Positions 45,738-60,596 are shown, counted from the first letter of the stretch. The stretch: DNA of 64,000 bases from Mixophyes australis (GCA_036250195.1 JAVHZZ010000003.1:340323375-340387374); one strand, 5' to 3'. Made by a program: numbers and translations. Notes: generated by a model not told the origin, from the letters alone.

Positions 45738-46297
45738 CCATTAAGCAAGCTTACATAAAGGCTAACCGTTCGGTGCCAGAGACTTACGGCCCATTCCACC
45801 AGATCAGTAGGCGCATCATGGGCAGCGAGAAATGGGGCTTCTGCAGATCAACTTTGCAGGGCAGCCACCTGGTCCTCTGTCCACACCTTTACGAAATTTT
45901 ACCAGTTTAATGTATTTGCCTCTGCGGATGCAAATTTCGCTCGTAGTGCTTTACGAGCGGGGCTTTCCGAGTAGTCCCACCCTTAGGGGGCTGCTTTAGA
46001 ACGTCCCCATGATAAGCAGTGTCCCCCAGATAGGATGAAAAAAGAGGATTTATGTACTTACGTTAAATCAGTTTCTCTGATTCCGTCTGGGGGACACTGC
46101 GATGCTTTTCTTCTGTGTGCTCTTGTTTGACTGGCCTTTTCCTTGGGCTTTTTAATTAACTGAACAAGAGGGCAGGGGGATTGTAGAGGGGAGGGGTCTG
46201 TCGGAAGTACTAAAAGTTAACTAGTTAGGTGCCAACTCCCAAGCTCCCCTCCACAACCCATGGTAAGCAGTGTCCCCCAGACTGGATGAAAAGAGAA
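45738..46297 (+). repeat. Inverted duplicate of the E5 right arm
   Basis: Reverse complement of 41207-41800 with only a few differences. It contains the end of the recombinase (to about 45975), an ICR-like block (46005-46100) and a terminal repeat ending AGACTGGATGAAAAGAGAA. The join at 45738-45741 is at a shared CCA between the interior of the left terminal repeat and recombinase sequence. Confidence 0.85.
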
Positions 46298-46674
46298 ATA
46301 TATTTTCTACCAGCCCTAAAGAGTACTTGATCTCAGTGTGGGCCTTATGGTTATCACAGAATGTTCTAGTTGTAGATGGCCATTTCCTCATAACTAGGCC
46401 TTTGTCATTCTCTGTATTCATCAGAGTTCCTGGACATTTTTTCTGGAAACACATTTGCAATGTAAGGCATTACAGAGCAGCACTTTCTTTTATATATAAT
46501 AAAATAAAAACATCCAGCTGGCTCTAGCTGGGCAGATTGGCACGTTATTGCTATATATCTGATCTACAATTAAACCTAGATCCCTTGTTATCATATTCCC
46601 CTACAGTGATTAGGAAGGAATCGGTGTGCCCCCAAAAGGCATAACTATTTTTTAACACTGAATTATATGTAGTA

Positions 46675-47080
46675 CAAGTTAACCCGTGCATGATACTCAT
46701 GCATTCTAGTCAAATCAAGCTACTTAAGGTGTTAAAAAGGTTCTTGTCATGCATTTGGGCCATAGCCCAGGCCTCAACCACCAACCACTCCCCACTGTCA
46801 CCCCCGGCAACCACCAGCCACTCCCAACTGTCACTTCTCCTTCAAAAAATATATATAATATATATATAATTATTTTTTTAAAATCTTTATAAACACTTTT
46901 AACAATTAAATTAAAAACATCTTAGTATACCAAATTTCAGCCCTTTCTGAATTTTTTTTTTCCACACAAAGAATTTAGTAGGTCAGTGTATAACTCCGCC
47001 CAGCAGGTGGCGCTGCAGCTTGGTTTTATATTTTCTACACAGACAGACTAACACACGCCACTAGACATTTATATTATAGA
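46675..47080 (-). mobile_element. Helitron-like non-autonomous element
   Basis: On the minus strand it starts TCTATAATATAAATGTCTAG after an A. Near its 3' end it has the hairpin GCATGA-GTA-TCATGC (46688-46702), then ACGGGTTAACTTG before a T. A hairpin 10-13 nt from the end and A/T insertion flanks suit a Helitron, though the last four bases are CTTG rather than CTRR. No coding sequence is present. Confidence 0.5.
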
Positions 47081-47896
47081 TTGCCGTTGCAGCAACAAGT
47101 TATTCATATGCCCTTGTAAAAAGATCTAATGTACAGGCTGTTCCATTATATTTTCACATTACACAAAATGTAGTGCACCTTTTATGCCAGCTTCTACATT
47201 TATAAAACATTTAAGTTCATTGGTTCCAAAACAAATCTGGAGTAGGTTTGTATATGACTTTTCAAACATGATCTGTTAACCAGTTAATTTCTATTTTCTA
47301 GACAAGTCTAAATGAAAGAACATGCTCATAAAACTCTAGATAGTCTATATTCTCTGCCATCTCATTATCCAGTTTCTTACTTAATGCATACAACTGATGT
47401 AGTTTAAAACACAGAATTGGTCTATCATAAACCCATGCAAATGGTTGAAGATATTTTCTAGAACATATTCTTGAAAAGTCCCTTAATAGGGTTCCCACTA
47501 TATCACCACCATCCTTTTAAACTATAGATGGATTTACTTTTATCAATACAGAGCATCAGTAGTCTATAAAACTTAGAAACATTTAAGGATACTTCAGGCA
47601 GGCTCTAAGCAGGTTATCTGGCATGAGACAGAATTTTTTATGCTGCATTTTTTTTTTTTTTTTGGACAGTCGACACGATTAATGAAGATATCTTCCATTT
47701 GGTTATAACACATATTATTGGAATTAATCTATACTTACTTTGGTCCATAAAAAGGAAGATCAAAGTGTTTTCTGCATGGCAGTTGAGCTCCTATAGTGTA
47801 GTTTTTCATTTAACTAATGAGCATTGCCAGTATTTTTAGTAACTGTTTATTGCTATAATAAAAAGTCTGTTCTTATGTGTGACCATGATCCTTGAC

Positions 47897-47927
<31 letters not shown>

Positions 47928-48272
47928 CAAAACAAAGAAAGGCACAACACACTTTAGGCTATACACTCCATGTAAAGGAAGGTGGATGGCCTAATTACCG
48001 TTGCTGAAACCATTTGCCTTGCTAATAGCAGCAACTATAACCCAGCATTCTCAGGGAGGCGACTGCCCTATTTAGAAGTTGTCATAGTAATGTAGAAAAA
48101 TAAATTGCTGGACTGCTGCAAACCTAACACTGCAGTCACCCAGTTACGCCAACTGACAGACCATGGGCCAGTTACAATTGCAGCAAGATGTGACAGATTA
48201 AATCAGATAGAATTTCATGAGATCTTGTGTCCGATGAACATAAAATACAGTAAACGAAATGTGGGTGGACTT
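47081..48272. other. RPS27A downstream intergenic region
   Basis: No gene seen. Contains a T run at 47649-47663 and an A run of about 38 at 47897-47934, which may be the tail of an old retrocopy on the + strand. The ORF at 47298-47498 (minus) has no recognisable domain. Confidence 0.45.
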
Positions 48273-48278
48273 TTTATT
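48273..48278 (-). terminator. RPS27A: RPS27A poly(A) signal
   Basis: AATAAA on the minus strand, 13 nt after the stop codon. The very short 3' UTR and the TTAATAAAA context resemble those of the human ribosomal protein gene. Confidence 0.85.
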
Positions 48279-48291
48279 AACACATGTACAT

Positions 48292-51785
<3,494 letters not shown>

Positions 51786-51918
51786 CCTGGCGGCGGATCC
51801 CCTGCAGAGGGTGAGAGGAGGGTGTTACAGACACGTATACCACAGATAATCACGTCACTCAGCCCCCGGCACACCGGCTTTATACCCCGATACCCGGGAG
51901 CAGATCCGCCACACTCAC

Positions 51919-51949
51919 CTCCTGCTAATGGCGGATCCTAGAGAGAGGG
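51919..51949 (-). other. RPS27A: RPS27A 5' UTR exon 1 with TOP start
   Basis: On the minus strand the presumed start lies at a CCTCTCTCT tract (about 51941-51949), a terminal oligopyrimidine motif of translationally controlled ribosomal protein genes. It is followed by AGGATCCGCCATTAGCAGGAG and a GTGAGT donor at 51918. The next exon begins at 51801, 16 nt before the ATG. Confidence 0.8.
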
Positions 51950-52167
51950 CCTTTTCCGGCGGCTACGGGGTTTTCCTTGCTGCAGAGCAGGAGAGTGGGC
52001 GGGGAGAGGTGTCCCGGATGACGCCTGCGTATAACGTTATATTATGTATAATATAATGCACAACGTGTTATCCACATATATCTATTTGTGCTCTCGTATT
52101 CAGTACAGCCCTTTCTCTGAATATTTTTTTTTAAAAAAACTATCATTATTAGTTGAAGAGCTTTTGT

Positions 52168-52196
52168 GACGCAAAGGATCCTGGGATTTGTAGTTT
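52168..52196 (-). promoter_or_regulatory. ZNF143/THAP11-type motif
   Basis: Minus strand reads AACTACAAATCCCAGGATCC followed by TTTGCG, matching the long Staf/ZNF143 consensus (ACTACAAYTCCCAG...TGCG), including the 3' extension. Confidence 0.75.
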
Positions 52197-52357
52197 TAGG
52201 TTTTGCCATTGTGATTTTTGTTAAAGTTGTTTCGCCCTTCGGCTGTTAAATCTGATGAGTATTGGGTTATATTTTATAAATGTTGTACTTCTAAGTGGGG
52301 TTATTGATTTGAAGTGTATAGACAAATGCGGCAAAAAGCTGAGTGACGTTATTAACT

Positions 52358-52376
52358 AACTACATTTCCCATAATC
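52358..52376 (+). promoter_or_regulatory. ZNF143/THAP11-type motif, second copy
   Basis: AACTACATTTCCCATAATCC on the plus strand matches the core of the same consensus (ACTACAWTTCCCA). Confidence 0.7.
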
Positions 52377-52507
52377 CCCCAGTGACCCCTCTTTGGTTCG
52401 TAGTCTCCAGTCCATTCTCTTGTGACCACGCCCCTAGCAACTACCCTAACAGCGACAGTCTGTACACAGATCCCTATGCCAGAGCCTTGAGCTGTGTGTC
52501 AGGGACT

Positions 52508-52515
52508 ATGGCCAG
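52508..52515 (+). CDS. CLHC1: CLHC1 inferred 8-nt first coding segment
   Basis: ATGGCCAG is followed by a GTAACA donor. Its phase fits the acceptor at 53797, and the frame upstream of the internal ATG at 53831 is open to that acceptor. If not used, translation would begin at 53831 (MKSFRGNARTPVLPPI). Confidence 0.55.
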
Positions 52516-55500
52516 GTAACAGGGTCTTAGTGTCTGTACTGAGTCAGTCAGTGGGGGGTGAAATACACTGTACTATGTACATTGGCAATGAGCTAGATGA
52601 GTTCCAGGTTTGTAAGATTTGTCCCTGAAAATTATGGTTCTTGGAAATGTCCCTATTGGTACTGAGCAAATGCAGTGTGCAAATCCTTATTATGTGTAGT
52701 GGATGCAATTATCTATACCTGTTTCTTCTCTGGCCTTTATACGTTAATATGTATTGAATAGATGTTTTAATATGTAATTGTATTCTAAAAAGGTTAGGTA
52801 AACATTCCATGATGAGGACTACAAGTGTGGGATATTTATAGATGCACCTGATCTGCAGCAAGGCATACCTGGAGATTATTTTAAAAATTGGTGAGTATGC
52901 AGTTGTTGTGGAAGTAGAACTACAAGTTGAGCATGTCTTACCAGTCCAGAAGCAAGTAGTGTACATTGTAACTTGCAGATCCACAGCATCTGAACAGCCT
53001 GTTGGGTGCCATCTTTGGTTGGGTTGGTAACAGATGTGGACCGTTTTCCAAATGGCTTGATGGTTTTGTTAGTAAAGAATATGGCATAAGTGGCTGAGTA
53101 TTAAATACCATCTGTGGGCCGAACTACAAGGTTTATCTCAAATCCATGTTTAGTGTATGTCAAAATACACACACATTGGATGAATTCATATGCACATTTA
53201 TAATTTTCCAGATGAGTGTTAAAAAATGAACATATTAGGAGAAATCTGTTGCATGGAGCTGTACTGAACAGAAGATTTTCAGAAATCTTCTTTCATCTCT
53301 ATGGAGAGTCGCCCGTGCAGATCACACAGCCACCAGATGACAAAACATGAACTGTCTCCATGGCTTTTATTTATCTCTGTGACAGCTTCTGCCATCCTTT
53401 CCTTCACCTGTGAAAAACAGAACAGATGAGAGACGGAATAATCACGTTGCATAACTGTTTCATGTTTCCCAGCTTAGATGCAACATTGTTCTGTAGCCTT
53501 TATTTTACAGGTCTAAAAAATACTTAGAATAAACAATACATTTATAGATTAATTTGCAAAGCTAACATTTATTTCAAGGTATCCAACATATGTTATTTGT
53601 ACCACTTTTTCCCAAATTACCAAAGATCCAGCCATGATGCTTCCAAGGACTAGCACAAGTTAATTTAGTCGAGAAATAATTTTATTTAATATACAGAGCA
53701 GTGATTTAAAAATTACATTTAAAAGTGCCTGGCCACATCTTTCCATGATGGGTTTTGGTTTCCTGACATTGGCAATAACTAGGTCCTTTCCTCCAGGCTT
53801 GAAGACATATCAGATAGATCTTCTGTAATTATGAAGTCTTTCCGTGGAAACGCAAGAACTCCTGTACTCCCACCCATCACTAGCGCCAGCGATAAGAGGT
53901 TTCTGATCAGCATTGAAGAGTTTATAAAGACAGAGGTGGAGAAACTGTCAGATGCGGGTCAGTTTGATGCTGAGCAGCAGTGTATTATCTATGGACAAGC
54001 CTTTGATAAGGTGAACAACATTATACTTAACATAGATTATTTATGATTGTATTGCAAGTGTTATTTTCATTAAAACATCAAGGGTTTATTTAATAAAATA
54101 GGTAACGCATATACTGTAACCTATGTATTCCACTCTGATGATCACTTGCATAAGACTAACACTAGACTGCTAAAAGCTGGTATCTGATTGGTTGCTATGG
54201 GTTACAGCACATCATTACTCTTTGCACCATATGCTTTTTAATAAGTCCTACTGTGTGATTTTCCTCTAGAAACAATCACACTCAGGAATGTAGCACATGT
54301 TGGTTTCTTGGATTACAGGTTACTATTTTTCTCCGTCAACAGAATGATCTCACCATGGCTGATCAGGGGAGGGCTGGCAAATTTTATCCCGGGGGCTAGA
54401 CTCAATTCAGCAGCCCATTAGGAACATTTTAAAGGAAAAAAAAATGCAGGTGACCCAGCCCAAGGTAGCCCACTATGGGACGGACCATCCTGGGGGGCAG
54501 CCAGCCCCTGCTGATGAACCTATAAATTAACTTGTTGATTACTATCCTCTGTAAACAAATCAGTAATATCCTTTGGAATGCTTAAAGGGGTCACCCACCC
54601 TCTATATAACCTAATCCCCTCGGTCCATCTCCTGGGTAGAGCTGTCAGATCGTGCCGTGGTCTGCACCCTTTCATTACAGCAATGCTGTAGTTCAGACAA
54701 ACGAGCCATCTTCTTAATACAGCAGGGTTTAGTGATGCCATGACAGTTTCTTTCTGGTTTATCAACTCGGTGGCCTAAGCGTTCTGATCATTTGTAGAAT
54801 GTTTGCAGGACATTATAAAAATAATAGCATCTCGCAGTGTTTGGTTTGCCTTTATGCAGCAGTAAAAGATCTAACAGGCAGGTATTAGTTTGACAATAAG
54901 TTATTTTGCATTGTAATGTCCATTTAAATATGTTTTTGTCTCCAGGTGATTGAGTATTGCACTGACTATAAAGGTCTTCTTGCTTCAATCAAGAAAGAAT
55001 ATGATGAGTTTATTGATGCCATCAAACAGGGAGAAATAGATGCCACCCATCTTTATGCCAAGCTAAAAACATTATCCTCTGAGCCCACTACACTTATGTA
55101 TTACAGGAAAAGAGCAGCGGAACTGGCAGACAGGTGATAACATTGCTATATTTTCCATTGCTGGCTTATGGGGCCATGCAGATTTGTTTGCCAGGCTGTT
55201 ATCACTGATGCTAGTATCCAGGAGTAGCAGTTGTGATATTTATTGTTATACACACAGGAACGGCCACAGGATCAATGTCCTATTTGACCACACATCATTG
55301 ACTAATTGGATGATATCCGGGTATTCGGCACACGGTCCATACAGCTGGATCTTTAAGGCAGGGATGGTGACCATGCACATGTCAATAACGGTCATCTTCC
55401 GGTCAAGTTTACCAGCATGCCCAATAGTGATCACATTGATTAATACCAGATTATTATCAGCCATCAGGGCCACAAACATCAGCCCAAAATCTATATTGCG

Positions 55501-58500
55501 TCATCTTTGGCCAGTTTTAACACCACAGCTCTGTATAAGCTGTAACTATAAATGTAATCCAGAATATAATAACATAACAGTAGTTTATATTTATGAATCA
55601 ACAGAAAGATCTCCCATTAAATCTCTCCTGACGTGTCTGTGTATTTTGTTCTAGAATTGACATCATTAATAAGGACTCAATCAAAATTGAAAGTCAATTA
55701 CAGAAATTGCTAGATGAAAAGAGAGTAAAGACCCCTCAAGTTGAAGAGACAGGACCCCCGCAAAAACTCATAAACCCCTCAGCTCTGATTCCAGGTATGA
55801 TATTGTCTATGTGAAATGGTTAAAATTAATTTACATAGGCCTTAATTTACAAAGGCTATTGTTATGTAAAGTCTATACTATTCAATTGCACTAGCTGTGC
55901 TAGACTTTGCTGTTCTTAGAAAATAGTTATTTAAGAATTGGAAATGTGCACTAACCTGTAGCAATAAATCAGTAATGAACGTTGATCTGAGTTGAGTGAT
56001 CGTGTACATTGCTAGTACAGAGTAGGCACACTGGTGCACCTAGTTTTGTGGAGCAGTGCCCTTTGGGATTTTACTTTGGGAAGAGAGATTACTAAACTGA
56101 GATGATGGGGTAGAGATGGTTTATTTTAGATGTGTTCTTTACTTTGCGCCACTTCAGAGCTAGCAGAGATCAGGGGGTATATGTATCAAGCTGCAAGTTT
56201 CTGCCAGGTTTAAAAAGTGGAGATGTTGCCTATAGCAACCAATCAGATTCTAGCATTTTGCAGAATGTACTAAATAAATGATAGCTAGAATCTGATTGGT
56301 TGCTATAGGCAACATCTCCACTTTTAAAACCCGCCGGAAACTCGCAGCTTGATATATTTAAACCTACATCTCATCCTACATGGTTAATGGGACAGATATT
56401 TCTCTTTCCTTTTGCACTTCAGTGGAGAAGCAGATTTCTAGGCACACTTTGTACAATATAAAACAAAGCTTTAAGCACAAAGAAGTGGCACATGTAATAA
56501 AGGCTGTCCTCATGTCCCTCCCGCTCATGATTAATTTAAGCCATAAATTATGTGACACTTAAGGGTAAATTTGCTAAACTGCGGGTTTGAAAATTCCAGT
56601 TATCATTTATTTAGTAAATTCTAAAAAATAACAGCTAGGGGTAAATTTATCAAGCTGTTTGTTTGGAAAAGTAGAGATGTTGCCTATAGCAACCAACTAG
56701 GTTCAAGCTGTCATTTTGTAGAATGTACGACACAAATGATAACTAGAATCTGATTGCTTGCTATAGGCAACATCTCCACTTTTCCAAACCCACAGCTTGA
56801 TAAATTTACCCCTTAGACTTTTGCATAGTGCGGTTTATCAGATTCTTCTGCCTTTGTACATCTAAGTGCACTTCTAGTTTGCAGAGGTATTTACAGAGAC
56901 TGTAGGGTAGTTGTGCCCCTTACAGTGCGATGAGCAGTTCATCTATCCAGTGCAAAACCAAGGAGTGCATCCAGTGGGCTTCTTAAATGTGTCCCAGTGT
57001 GTGGACATCGGATGGCCGGTCTAATGGGGCCCTATAGGATCTGGTCACTAAGGCTGAGCACTGATTGGCTGGATCTCTTCAGTTTCTTCTGCATGACCAA
57101 ACATGACATGGATCTGCTCATTCAATGCTCGGGCCGAGCAGCCAGATCTGTCTGAGTTTGGGCAGCTTACATAATTTAAAACAGAACTTAAATGTATATA
57201 TGTTGTGTTTCTATCTCATTACCTTATTATAGCTGCACTGCTGCTACTATGTATTATACAATTATTTTCTCAATGTGATCCTCGTCATCTAGGGCTATTA
57301 CAGGTTGGTATGTTCTTACAGTACCAAGGTAAAGAACAGGAAGTTATAATATGACAGGTGGTTTCATCTTATAGGTATGACAAAAGAAGATTCCCTCAAC
57401 ATTGATGCTCTTACAAAATACCAAAAACACTTAGAAGACAAGAGGCGATCATTAAACACATACATAAAAACAAAATATGTCCCTATCCAGAGAAAGAACG
57501 AACTGGATGTGACGCTCAGCCTCGCTGTACAGGAAAGAGAAGAAGTAGAATCGATCAACAGGAAACTAATGGAGAGGTATTTCCAATGTCTCAAGTGCCT
57601 TCACCCTAAATATATTTGTGCTATTTACAGTCACATTGCTGGTAAAACAAATACCTGTGTAATTGGAGAGATGAAATTTCGCTTGTTTGTCAATATTTAT
57701 TTATTTTTTTGCTATGTTAGGACCAATACTGCAATCTTCATAAACCTCTTCCCAGTGAGATGATGCAGAGGTACAGTATCTGCCCCCACTAATCCTTGTA
57801 AGGACCAAATGACCTGTGACCTACAGGTGTCCTGTGACTTCTTCAGCTCTTTATTCACCCCTGTGGCCATGGCAAGATAGTAATACCCAGCTCAGTGAGA
57901 CAGTGGAAAAATTAGAATATATTTTTTTTGTAACAATAATTTTTATATTATTATTGCCTTAAATCACCCCAGTTCATTGTTACATTTTTCAAGATGTCCT
58001 ATAAAAGGATTTATATTTATGTTTATGTAGTTTGCTTTGTCACCTTGGTATTATGCATTAAAATGCTTGTGGTTTTCTAATTTCTTGTAGCTACAGGAAG
58101 AAAAGAGTAATTGCAGATACAATATTATCCTGGTCAAGATCTGATAAAAGCGTTACACTGCATAAGACGTTAGGTCAAATGATAGCAAAAGAAAACGAAT
58201 TAAAAGGTACTTAATACGTTATATTAAATCTCCTTATTTCTTAAAGGGAAAATAAAAGTTTATAGTTAGGGTTTAGTTTGACTACAATTCTTAGAAATGT
58301 TAAGTACATACAATCATACTGTAGTGTATTCTGCACAGACAGCCTTGTCTACAGTAATAGCGGGGACTAACGCATAGCGGGAATATTGCATAGCTGGCCA
58401 CACATGGGATGGCTTTGCTGCTTGGCATCCAGATTTCTTCCAGAACACATTAGAACCTGTGAGCGCAGTCGCAAGATCACTGCGCACATAGACAGATAAC

Positions 58501-60596
58501 GGGAATCTTCCAACCGCATTTACCAGCATGCCCGACAATAACATGATTGTTTTTAATCAGATTTTTAATGTCCAGCCTTATACTTGGATTGAATTCTGCC
58601 CATGGGGCAAGTCATCACATCTGTTTTCTGTACCAATCAATAACCTTTGAACAGAGCAGGGTTTATACCCTACGAAAATGTGAATGTTCTGTAACCCATA
58701 GCAACCAACCAGCAAATAGCTTTGATAAATCAAATGCATGTTAGACAAATGTCTGGTTGCTATGGGTTACCACATATTTGTATGTTTGTTCTTAGTTACA
58801 TTATTCCCAGGGTCTCTGAGACATGGCAGAGTCTTTGGGATTACTGAGTAAGAAGTGTTCTACCAAATGAATGTTGTTTTCTAAACATGTACTTGTTTAG
58901 TATAAAGTCCTTATAAATGAATATATTGTTTCTGAAAAAAAAAATATTAATGAGTGATTTAGAAGCCTTCTTTCATCAGCCATTTTGTGAACTGAGTCAG
59001 TGTTCTTGACAATAAGTTTATAAATTCACTAGGAATCAGTCACAATCCTGAGGGAAACAAAATGGCTGCCTCCACTGGCTAATATTCTGGATTCTCAAGA
59101 ACATTTGTTTAACATAGAAAATGACTGACGTCTGCATTCATTATCATTGTGTATTTCTAATGGGTTGGAAGTGGGTTCATTTAAGAAAGATGACTAGAAA
59201 GGTAGTCACAATTAACAGTTTACATTAGCATTATATAGTCATGATGTCACAGTCCTCTGTTTCCATTGAATCACATTTTAATATGTCATATTTCCCTTAG
59301 AACATGGAAAATGAAAAATAATGTACTTGTCTCATATTTGTAGGTCATAGTCAGCTAAATTAAGACACATGGATCCCAAATTCAGTTCAAGAATAGACCC
59401 ATGAATTTAAACACATGCGGTCATTAAAGTTCATCAAACTTATGAGATTCCTCTTTTTGTGATTTTACTCAGATAGAATTATCATCAGTGCTCAATTCTG
59501 GACACATTTGTAAATGATTTGATCCCTCTCATTCAATATTTATATTCAAATTAGTCACCAGTTTGGCATTTCTAACATCAAGCAGGGAGATATATTAGAC
59601 CAGACTGCTAACACTATGTTTTTTTTACAAATGTAAAACCACAGTGTAAATGCGGTTTTGTGATGTCACATGACTTTTATTGTACAAATGGTTTTTGTGA
59701 GATTTACAAACCAAGATGGCGGTGTCTGCAGGGGTGCAACATTTTGTATCTTCTGATGTAAGAAACTGGGTTGATGAGAGGGAGGGGTGGAGAAAGCATA
59801 ATTAGAGGAGCTTCTTGTTTTGGATGAGGCGTCACTACATTTTCCTACCTGCACAAACACATGAATGACATACATGTAATAATGTTAGTCCCAGTGTCAC
59901 TTCTCTATCTTGATTAAGTTAAGACATACAGAAAACAATCACTGTAAGGAGGACACAGGAAAACTAGAAATGAAGGTTGTGGTCGTAAAGTGGCTGTATC
60001 TCATTGCCTTTGTTTTGTCCTATAGACGATACTGCGTCCACAAATATGTTTGATGACGTGGATCCAGGCAAGAGCGTAGAAGCTGAATCTCTGTTAGAAT
60101 ATGTTGAAAGGTAATTTTCATCATTCTTCACTTAGGATTCTAAAACACAATATGATAAAAATCTGGCAAATGATCTATTAAGTGGTCCGTTTTCTTAATT
60201 TATATATAAAGGATGAGATGAACGCTTTCCATATAGGAACTTGGTAATTATACACACTCTGTAATTATACACGTCTTTCACATGTACTGTGAAAGACGTA
60301 TTGGTAAATACATCACAAACCATTCATATTTCTCTTGGGAGTAAGGAAAGTTATTTTAGCCTAGGAACAATTGCAGTGACATAATAAAGCTAATTAACCT
60401 TCTTAAATGTGATACCCATGTGGCAGATAATAAGCAGTTGTAACTGAACACAGTGTTATTCTCACAGTCTGTGCTGTCTCCTCTCACAGATTTAATGAGC
60501 TGTTTGTAAGTGGTCAGTATAAGAATGCCGCAGTATACGCAGCACAGAGCCCCAGAGGGATTCTCAGAAATACAGAAACCATGGAGAGATTTAAAG
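52508..60596 (+). CDS. CLHC1: CLHC1, clathrin heavy chain linker domain-containing 1 (5' part)
   Basis: Exons: 52508-52515 (inferred), 53797-54010, 54946-55133, 55655-55794, 57375-57576, 58091-58206, 60026-60110, 60490-60596; 1060 nt, in phase, 353 codons and still open. The human protein has about 586 residues, so roughly 230 remain beyond the window. The N-terminal region (LPPITSASDKRFLISIEEF, EPTTLMYYRKRAAEL) aligns with CLHC1. The middle is coiled-coil-like (QERE.EVESINRKL). The last exon begins the clathrin linker repeat (FNELFVSGQYKNAAVYAAQ, SPRGILRNTETMERF). Function is poorly known; the linker repeat is the helical element of clathrin heavy chain. The next intron holds a gypsy retrotransposon. 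Confidence 0.92.
54364..54510 (-). mobile_element. hAT-like MITE, copy 2
   Basis: Reverse-oriented relative of 18988-19153: starts CAGGGGAGGGCTGGCAAA and ends CCAGCCCCTG. No clear target duplication was identified at this copy. In CLHC1 intron 2. Confidence 0.65.
56173..56364. repeat. Palindromic MITE (GCAACCAATCAG family), copy 2
   Basis: Nearly perfect foldback: GGAGATGTTGCCTATAGCAA and CCAATCAGATTCTAG pair exactly with the arm at 56284-56322. A 38-bp perfect stem lies inside longer imperfect arms ending TATGTATCAAGCTGC and GCAGCTTGATATATTTA. In CLHC1 intron 4. Confidence 0.85.
56637..56815. repeat. Palindromic MITE, copy 3
   Basis: Ends AGGGGTAAATTTATCAAGCT and AGCTTGATAAATTTACCCCT. Inner arms match copy 2, with some mismatches. 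A partial relative lies just before it (56559-56636, GGGTAAATTTGCTAAACTGC), suggesting nested or repeated insertion at one site. Confidence 0.8.
58689..58772. repeat. Palindromic MITE, related GTAACCCATAGCAACCA type
   Basis: TGTAACCCATAGCAACCAAC and TGGTTGCTATGGGTTACCA are inverted copies about 45 bp apart. A single arm of the same type occurs at 54180-54215. Confidence 0.65.
58773..60025. other. CLHC1: CLHC1 intron 6, rest
   Basis: AT-rich with no recognised gene or repeat. A YY1-like AAGATGGCGG is at about 59713. Confidence 0.4.

Larger units (their letters stand above)
41207..46297 (-). mobile_element. DIRS retrotransposon E5, deleted and carrying an inverted copy of its right arm
   Basis: Same family as E1. 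On the minus strand: left-type terminal repeat interior (about 45655-45737), Gag from ATG 44695 to 43209, RT 43389-42262, then a direct join to the recombinase C-terminal part (42226-41562), ICR (about 41430-41530) and right terminal repeat to 41207. RNase H, methyltransferase and the recombinase N-terminus are lost by a deletion of about 1.26 kb. At the high-coordinate end, 45738-46297 repeats the 41207-41800 right arm in opposite orientation. It abuts E4 directly. Confidence 0.87.
51950..52507. promoter_or_regulatory. RPS27A-CLHC1 divergent promoter
   Basis: About 560 bp separate the RPS27A transcription start and the inferred CLHC1 ATG. The RPS27A side has a GC box (GGGCGGGG near 51996) and an ETS-like CCGGAAAA. 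Two ZNF143-type motifs in opposite orientation lie at 52168-52196 and 52358-52376. CRE-like TGACGTTA is at 52344. No TATA box was seen. This fits a shared housekeeping promoter. Confidence 0.75.

Noticed and set aside
54788..55479. Minus-strand ORFs across CLHC1 exons and introns
   Set aside because: They are antisense to CLHC1 exons or in introns with no recognisable domains.
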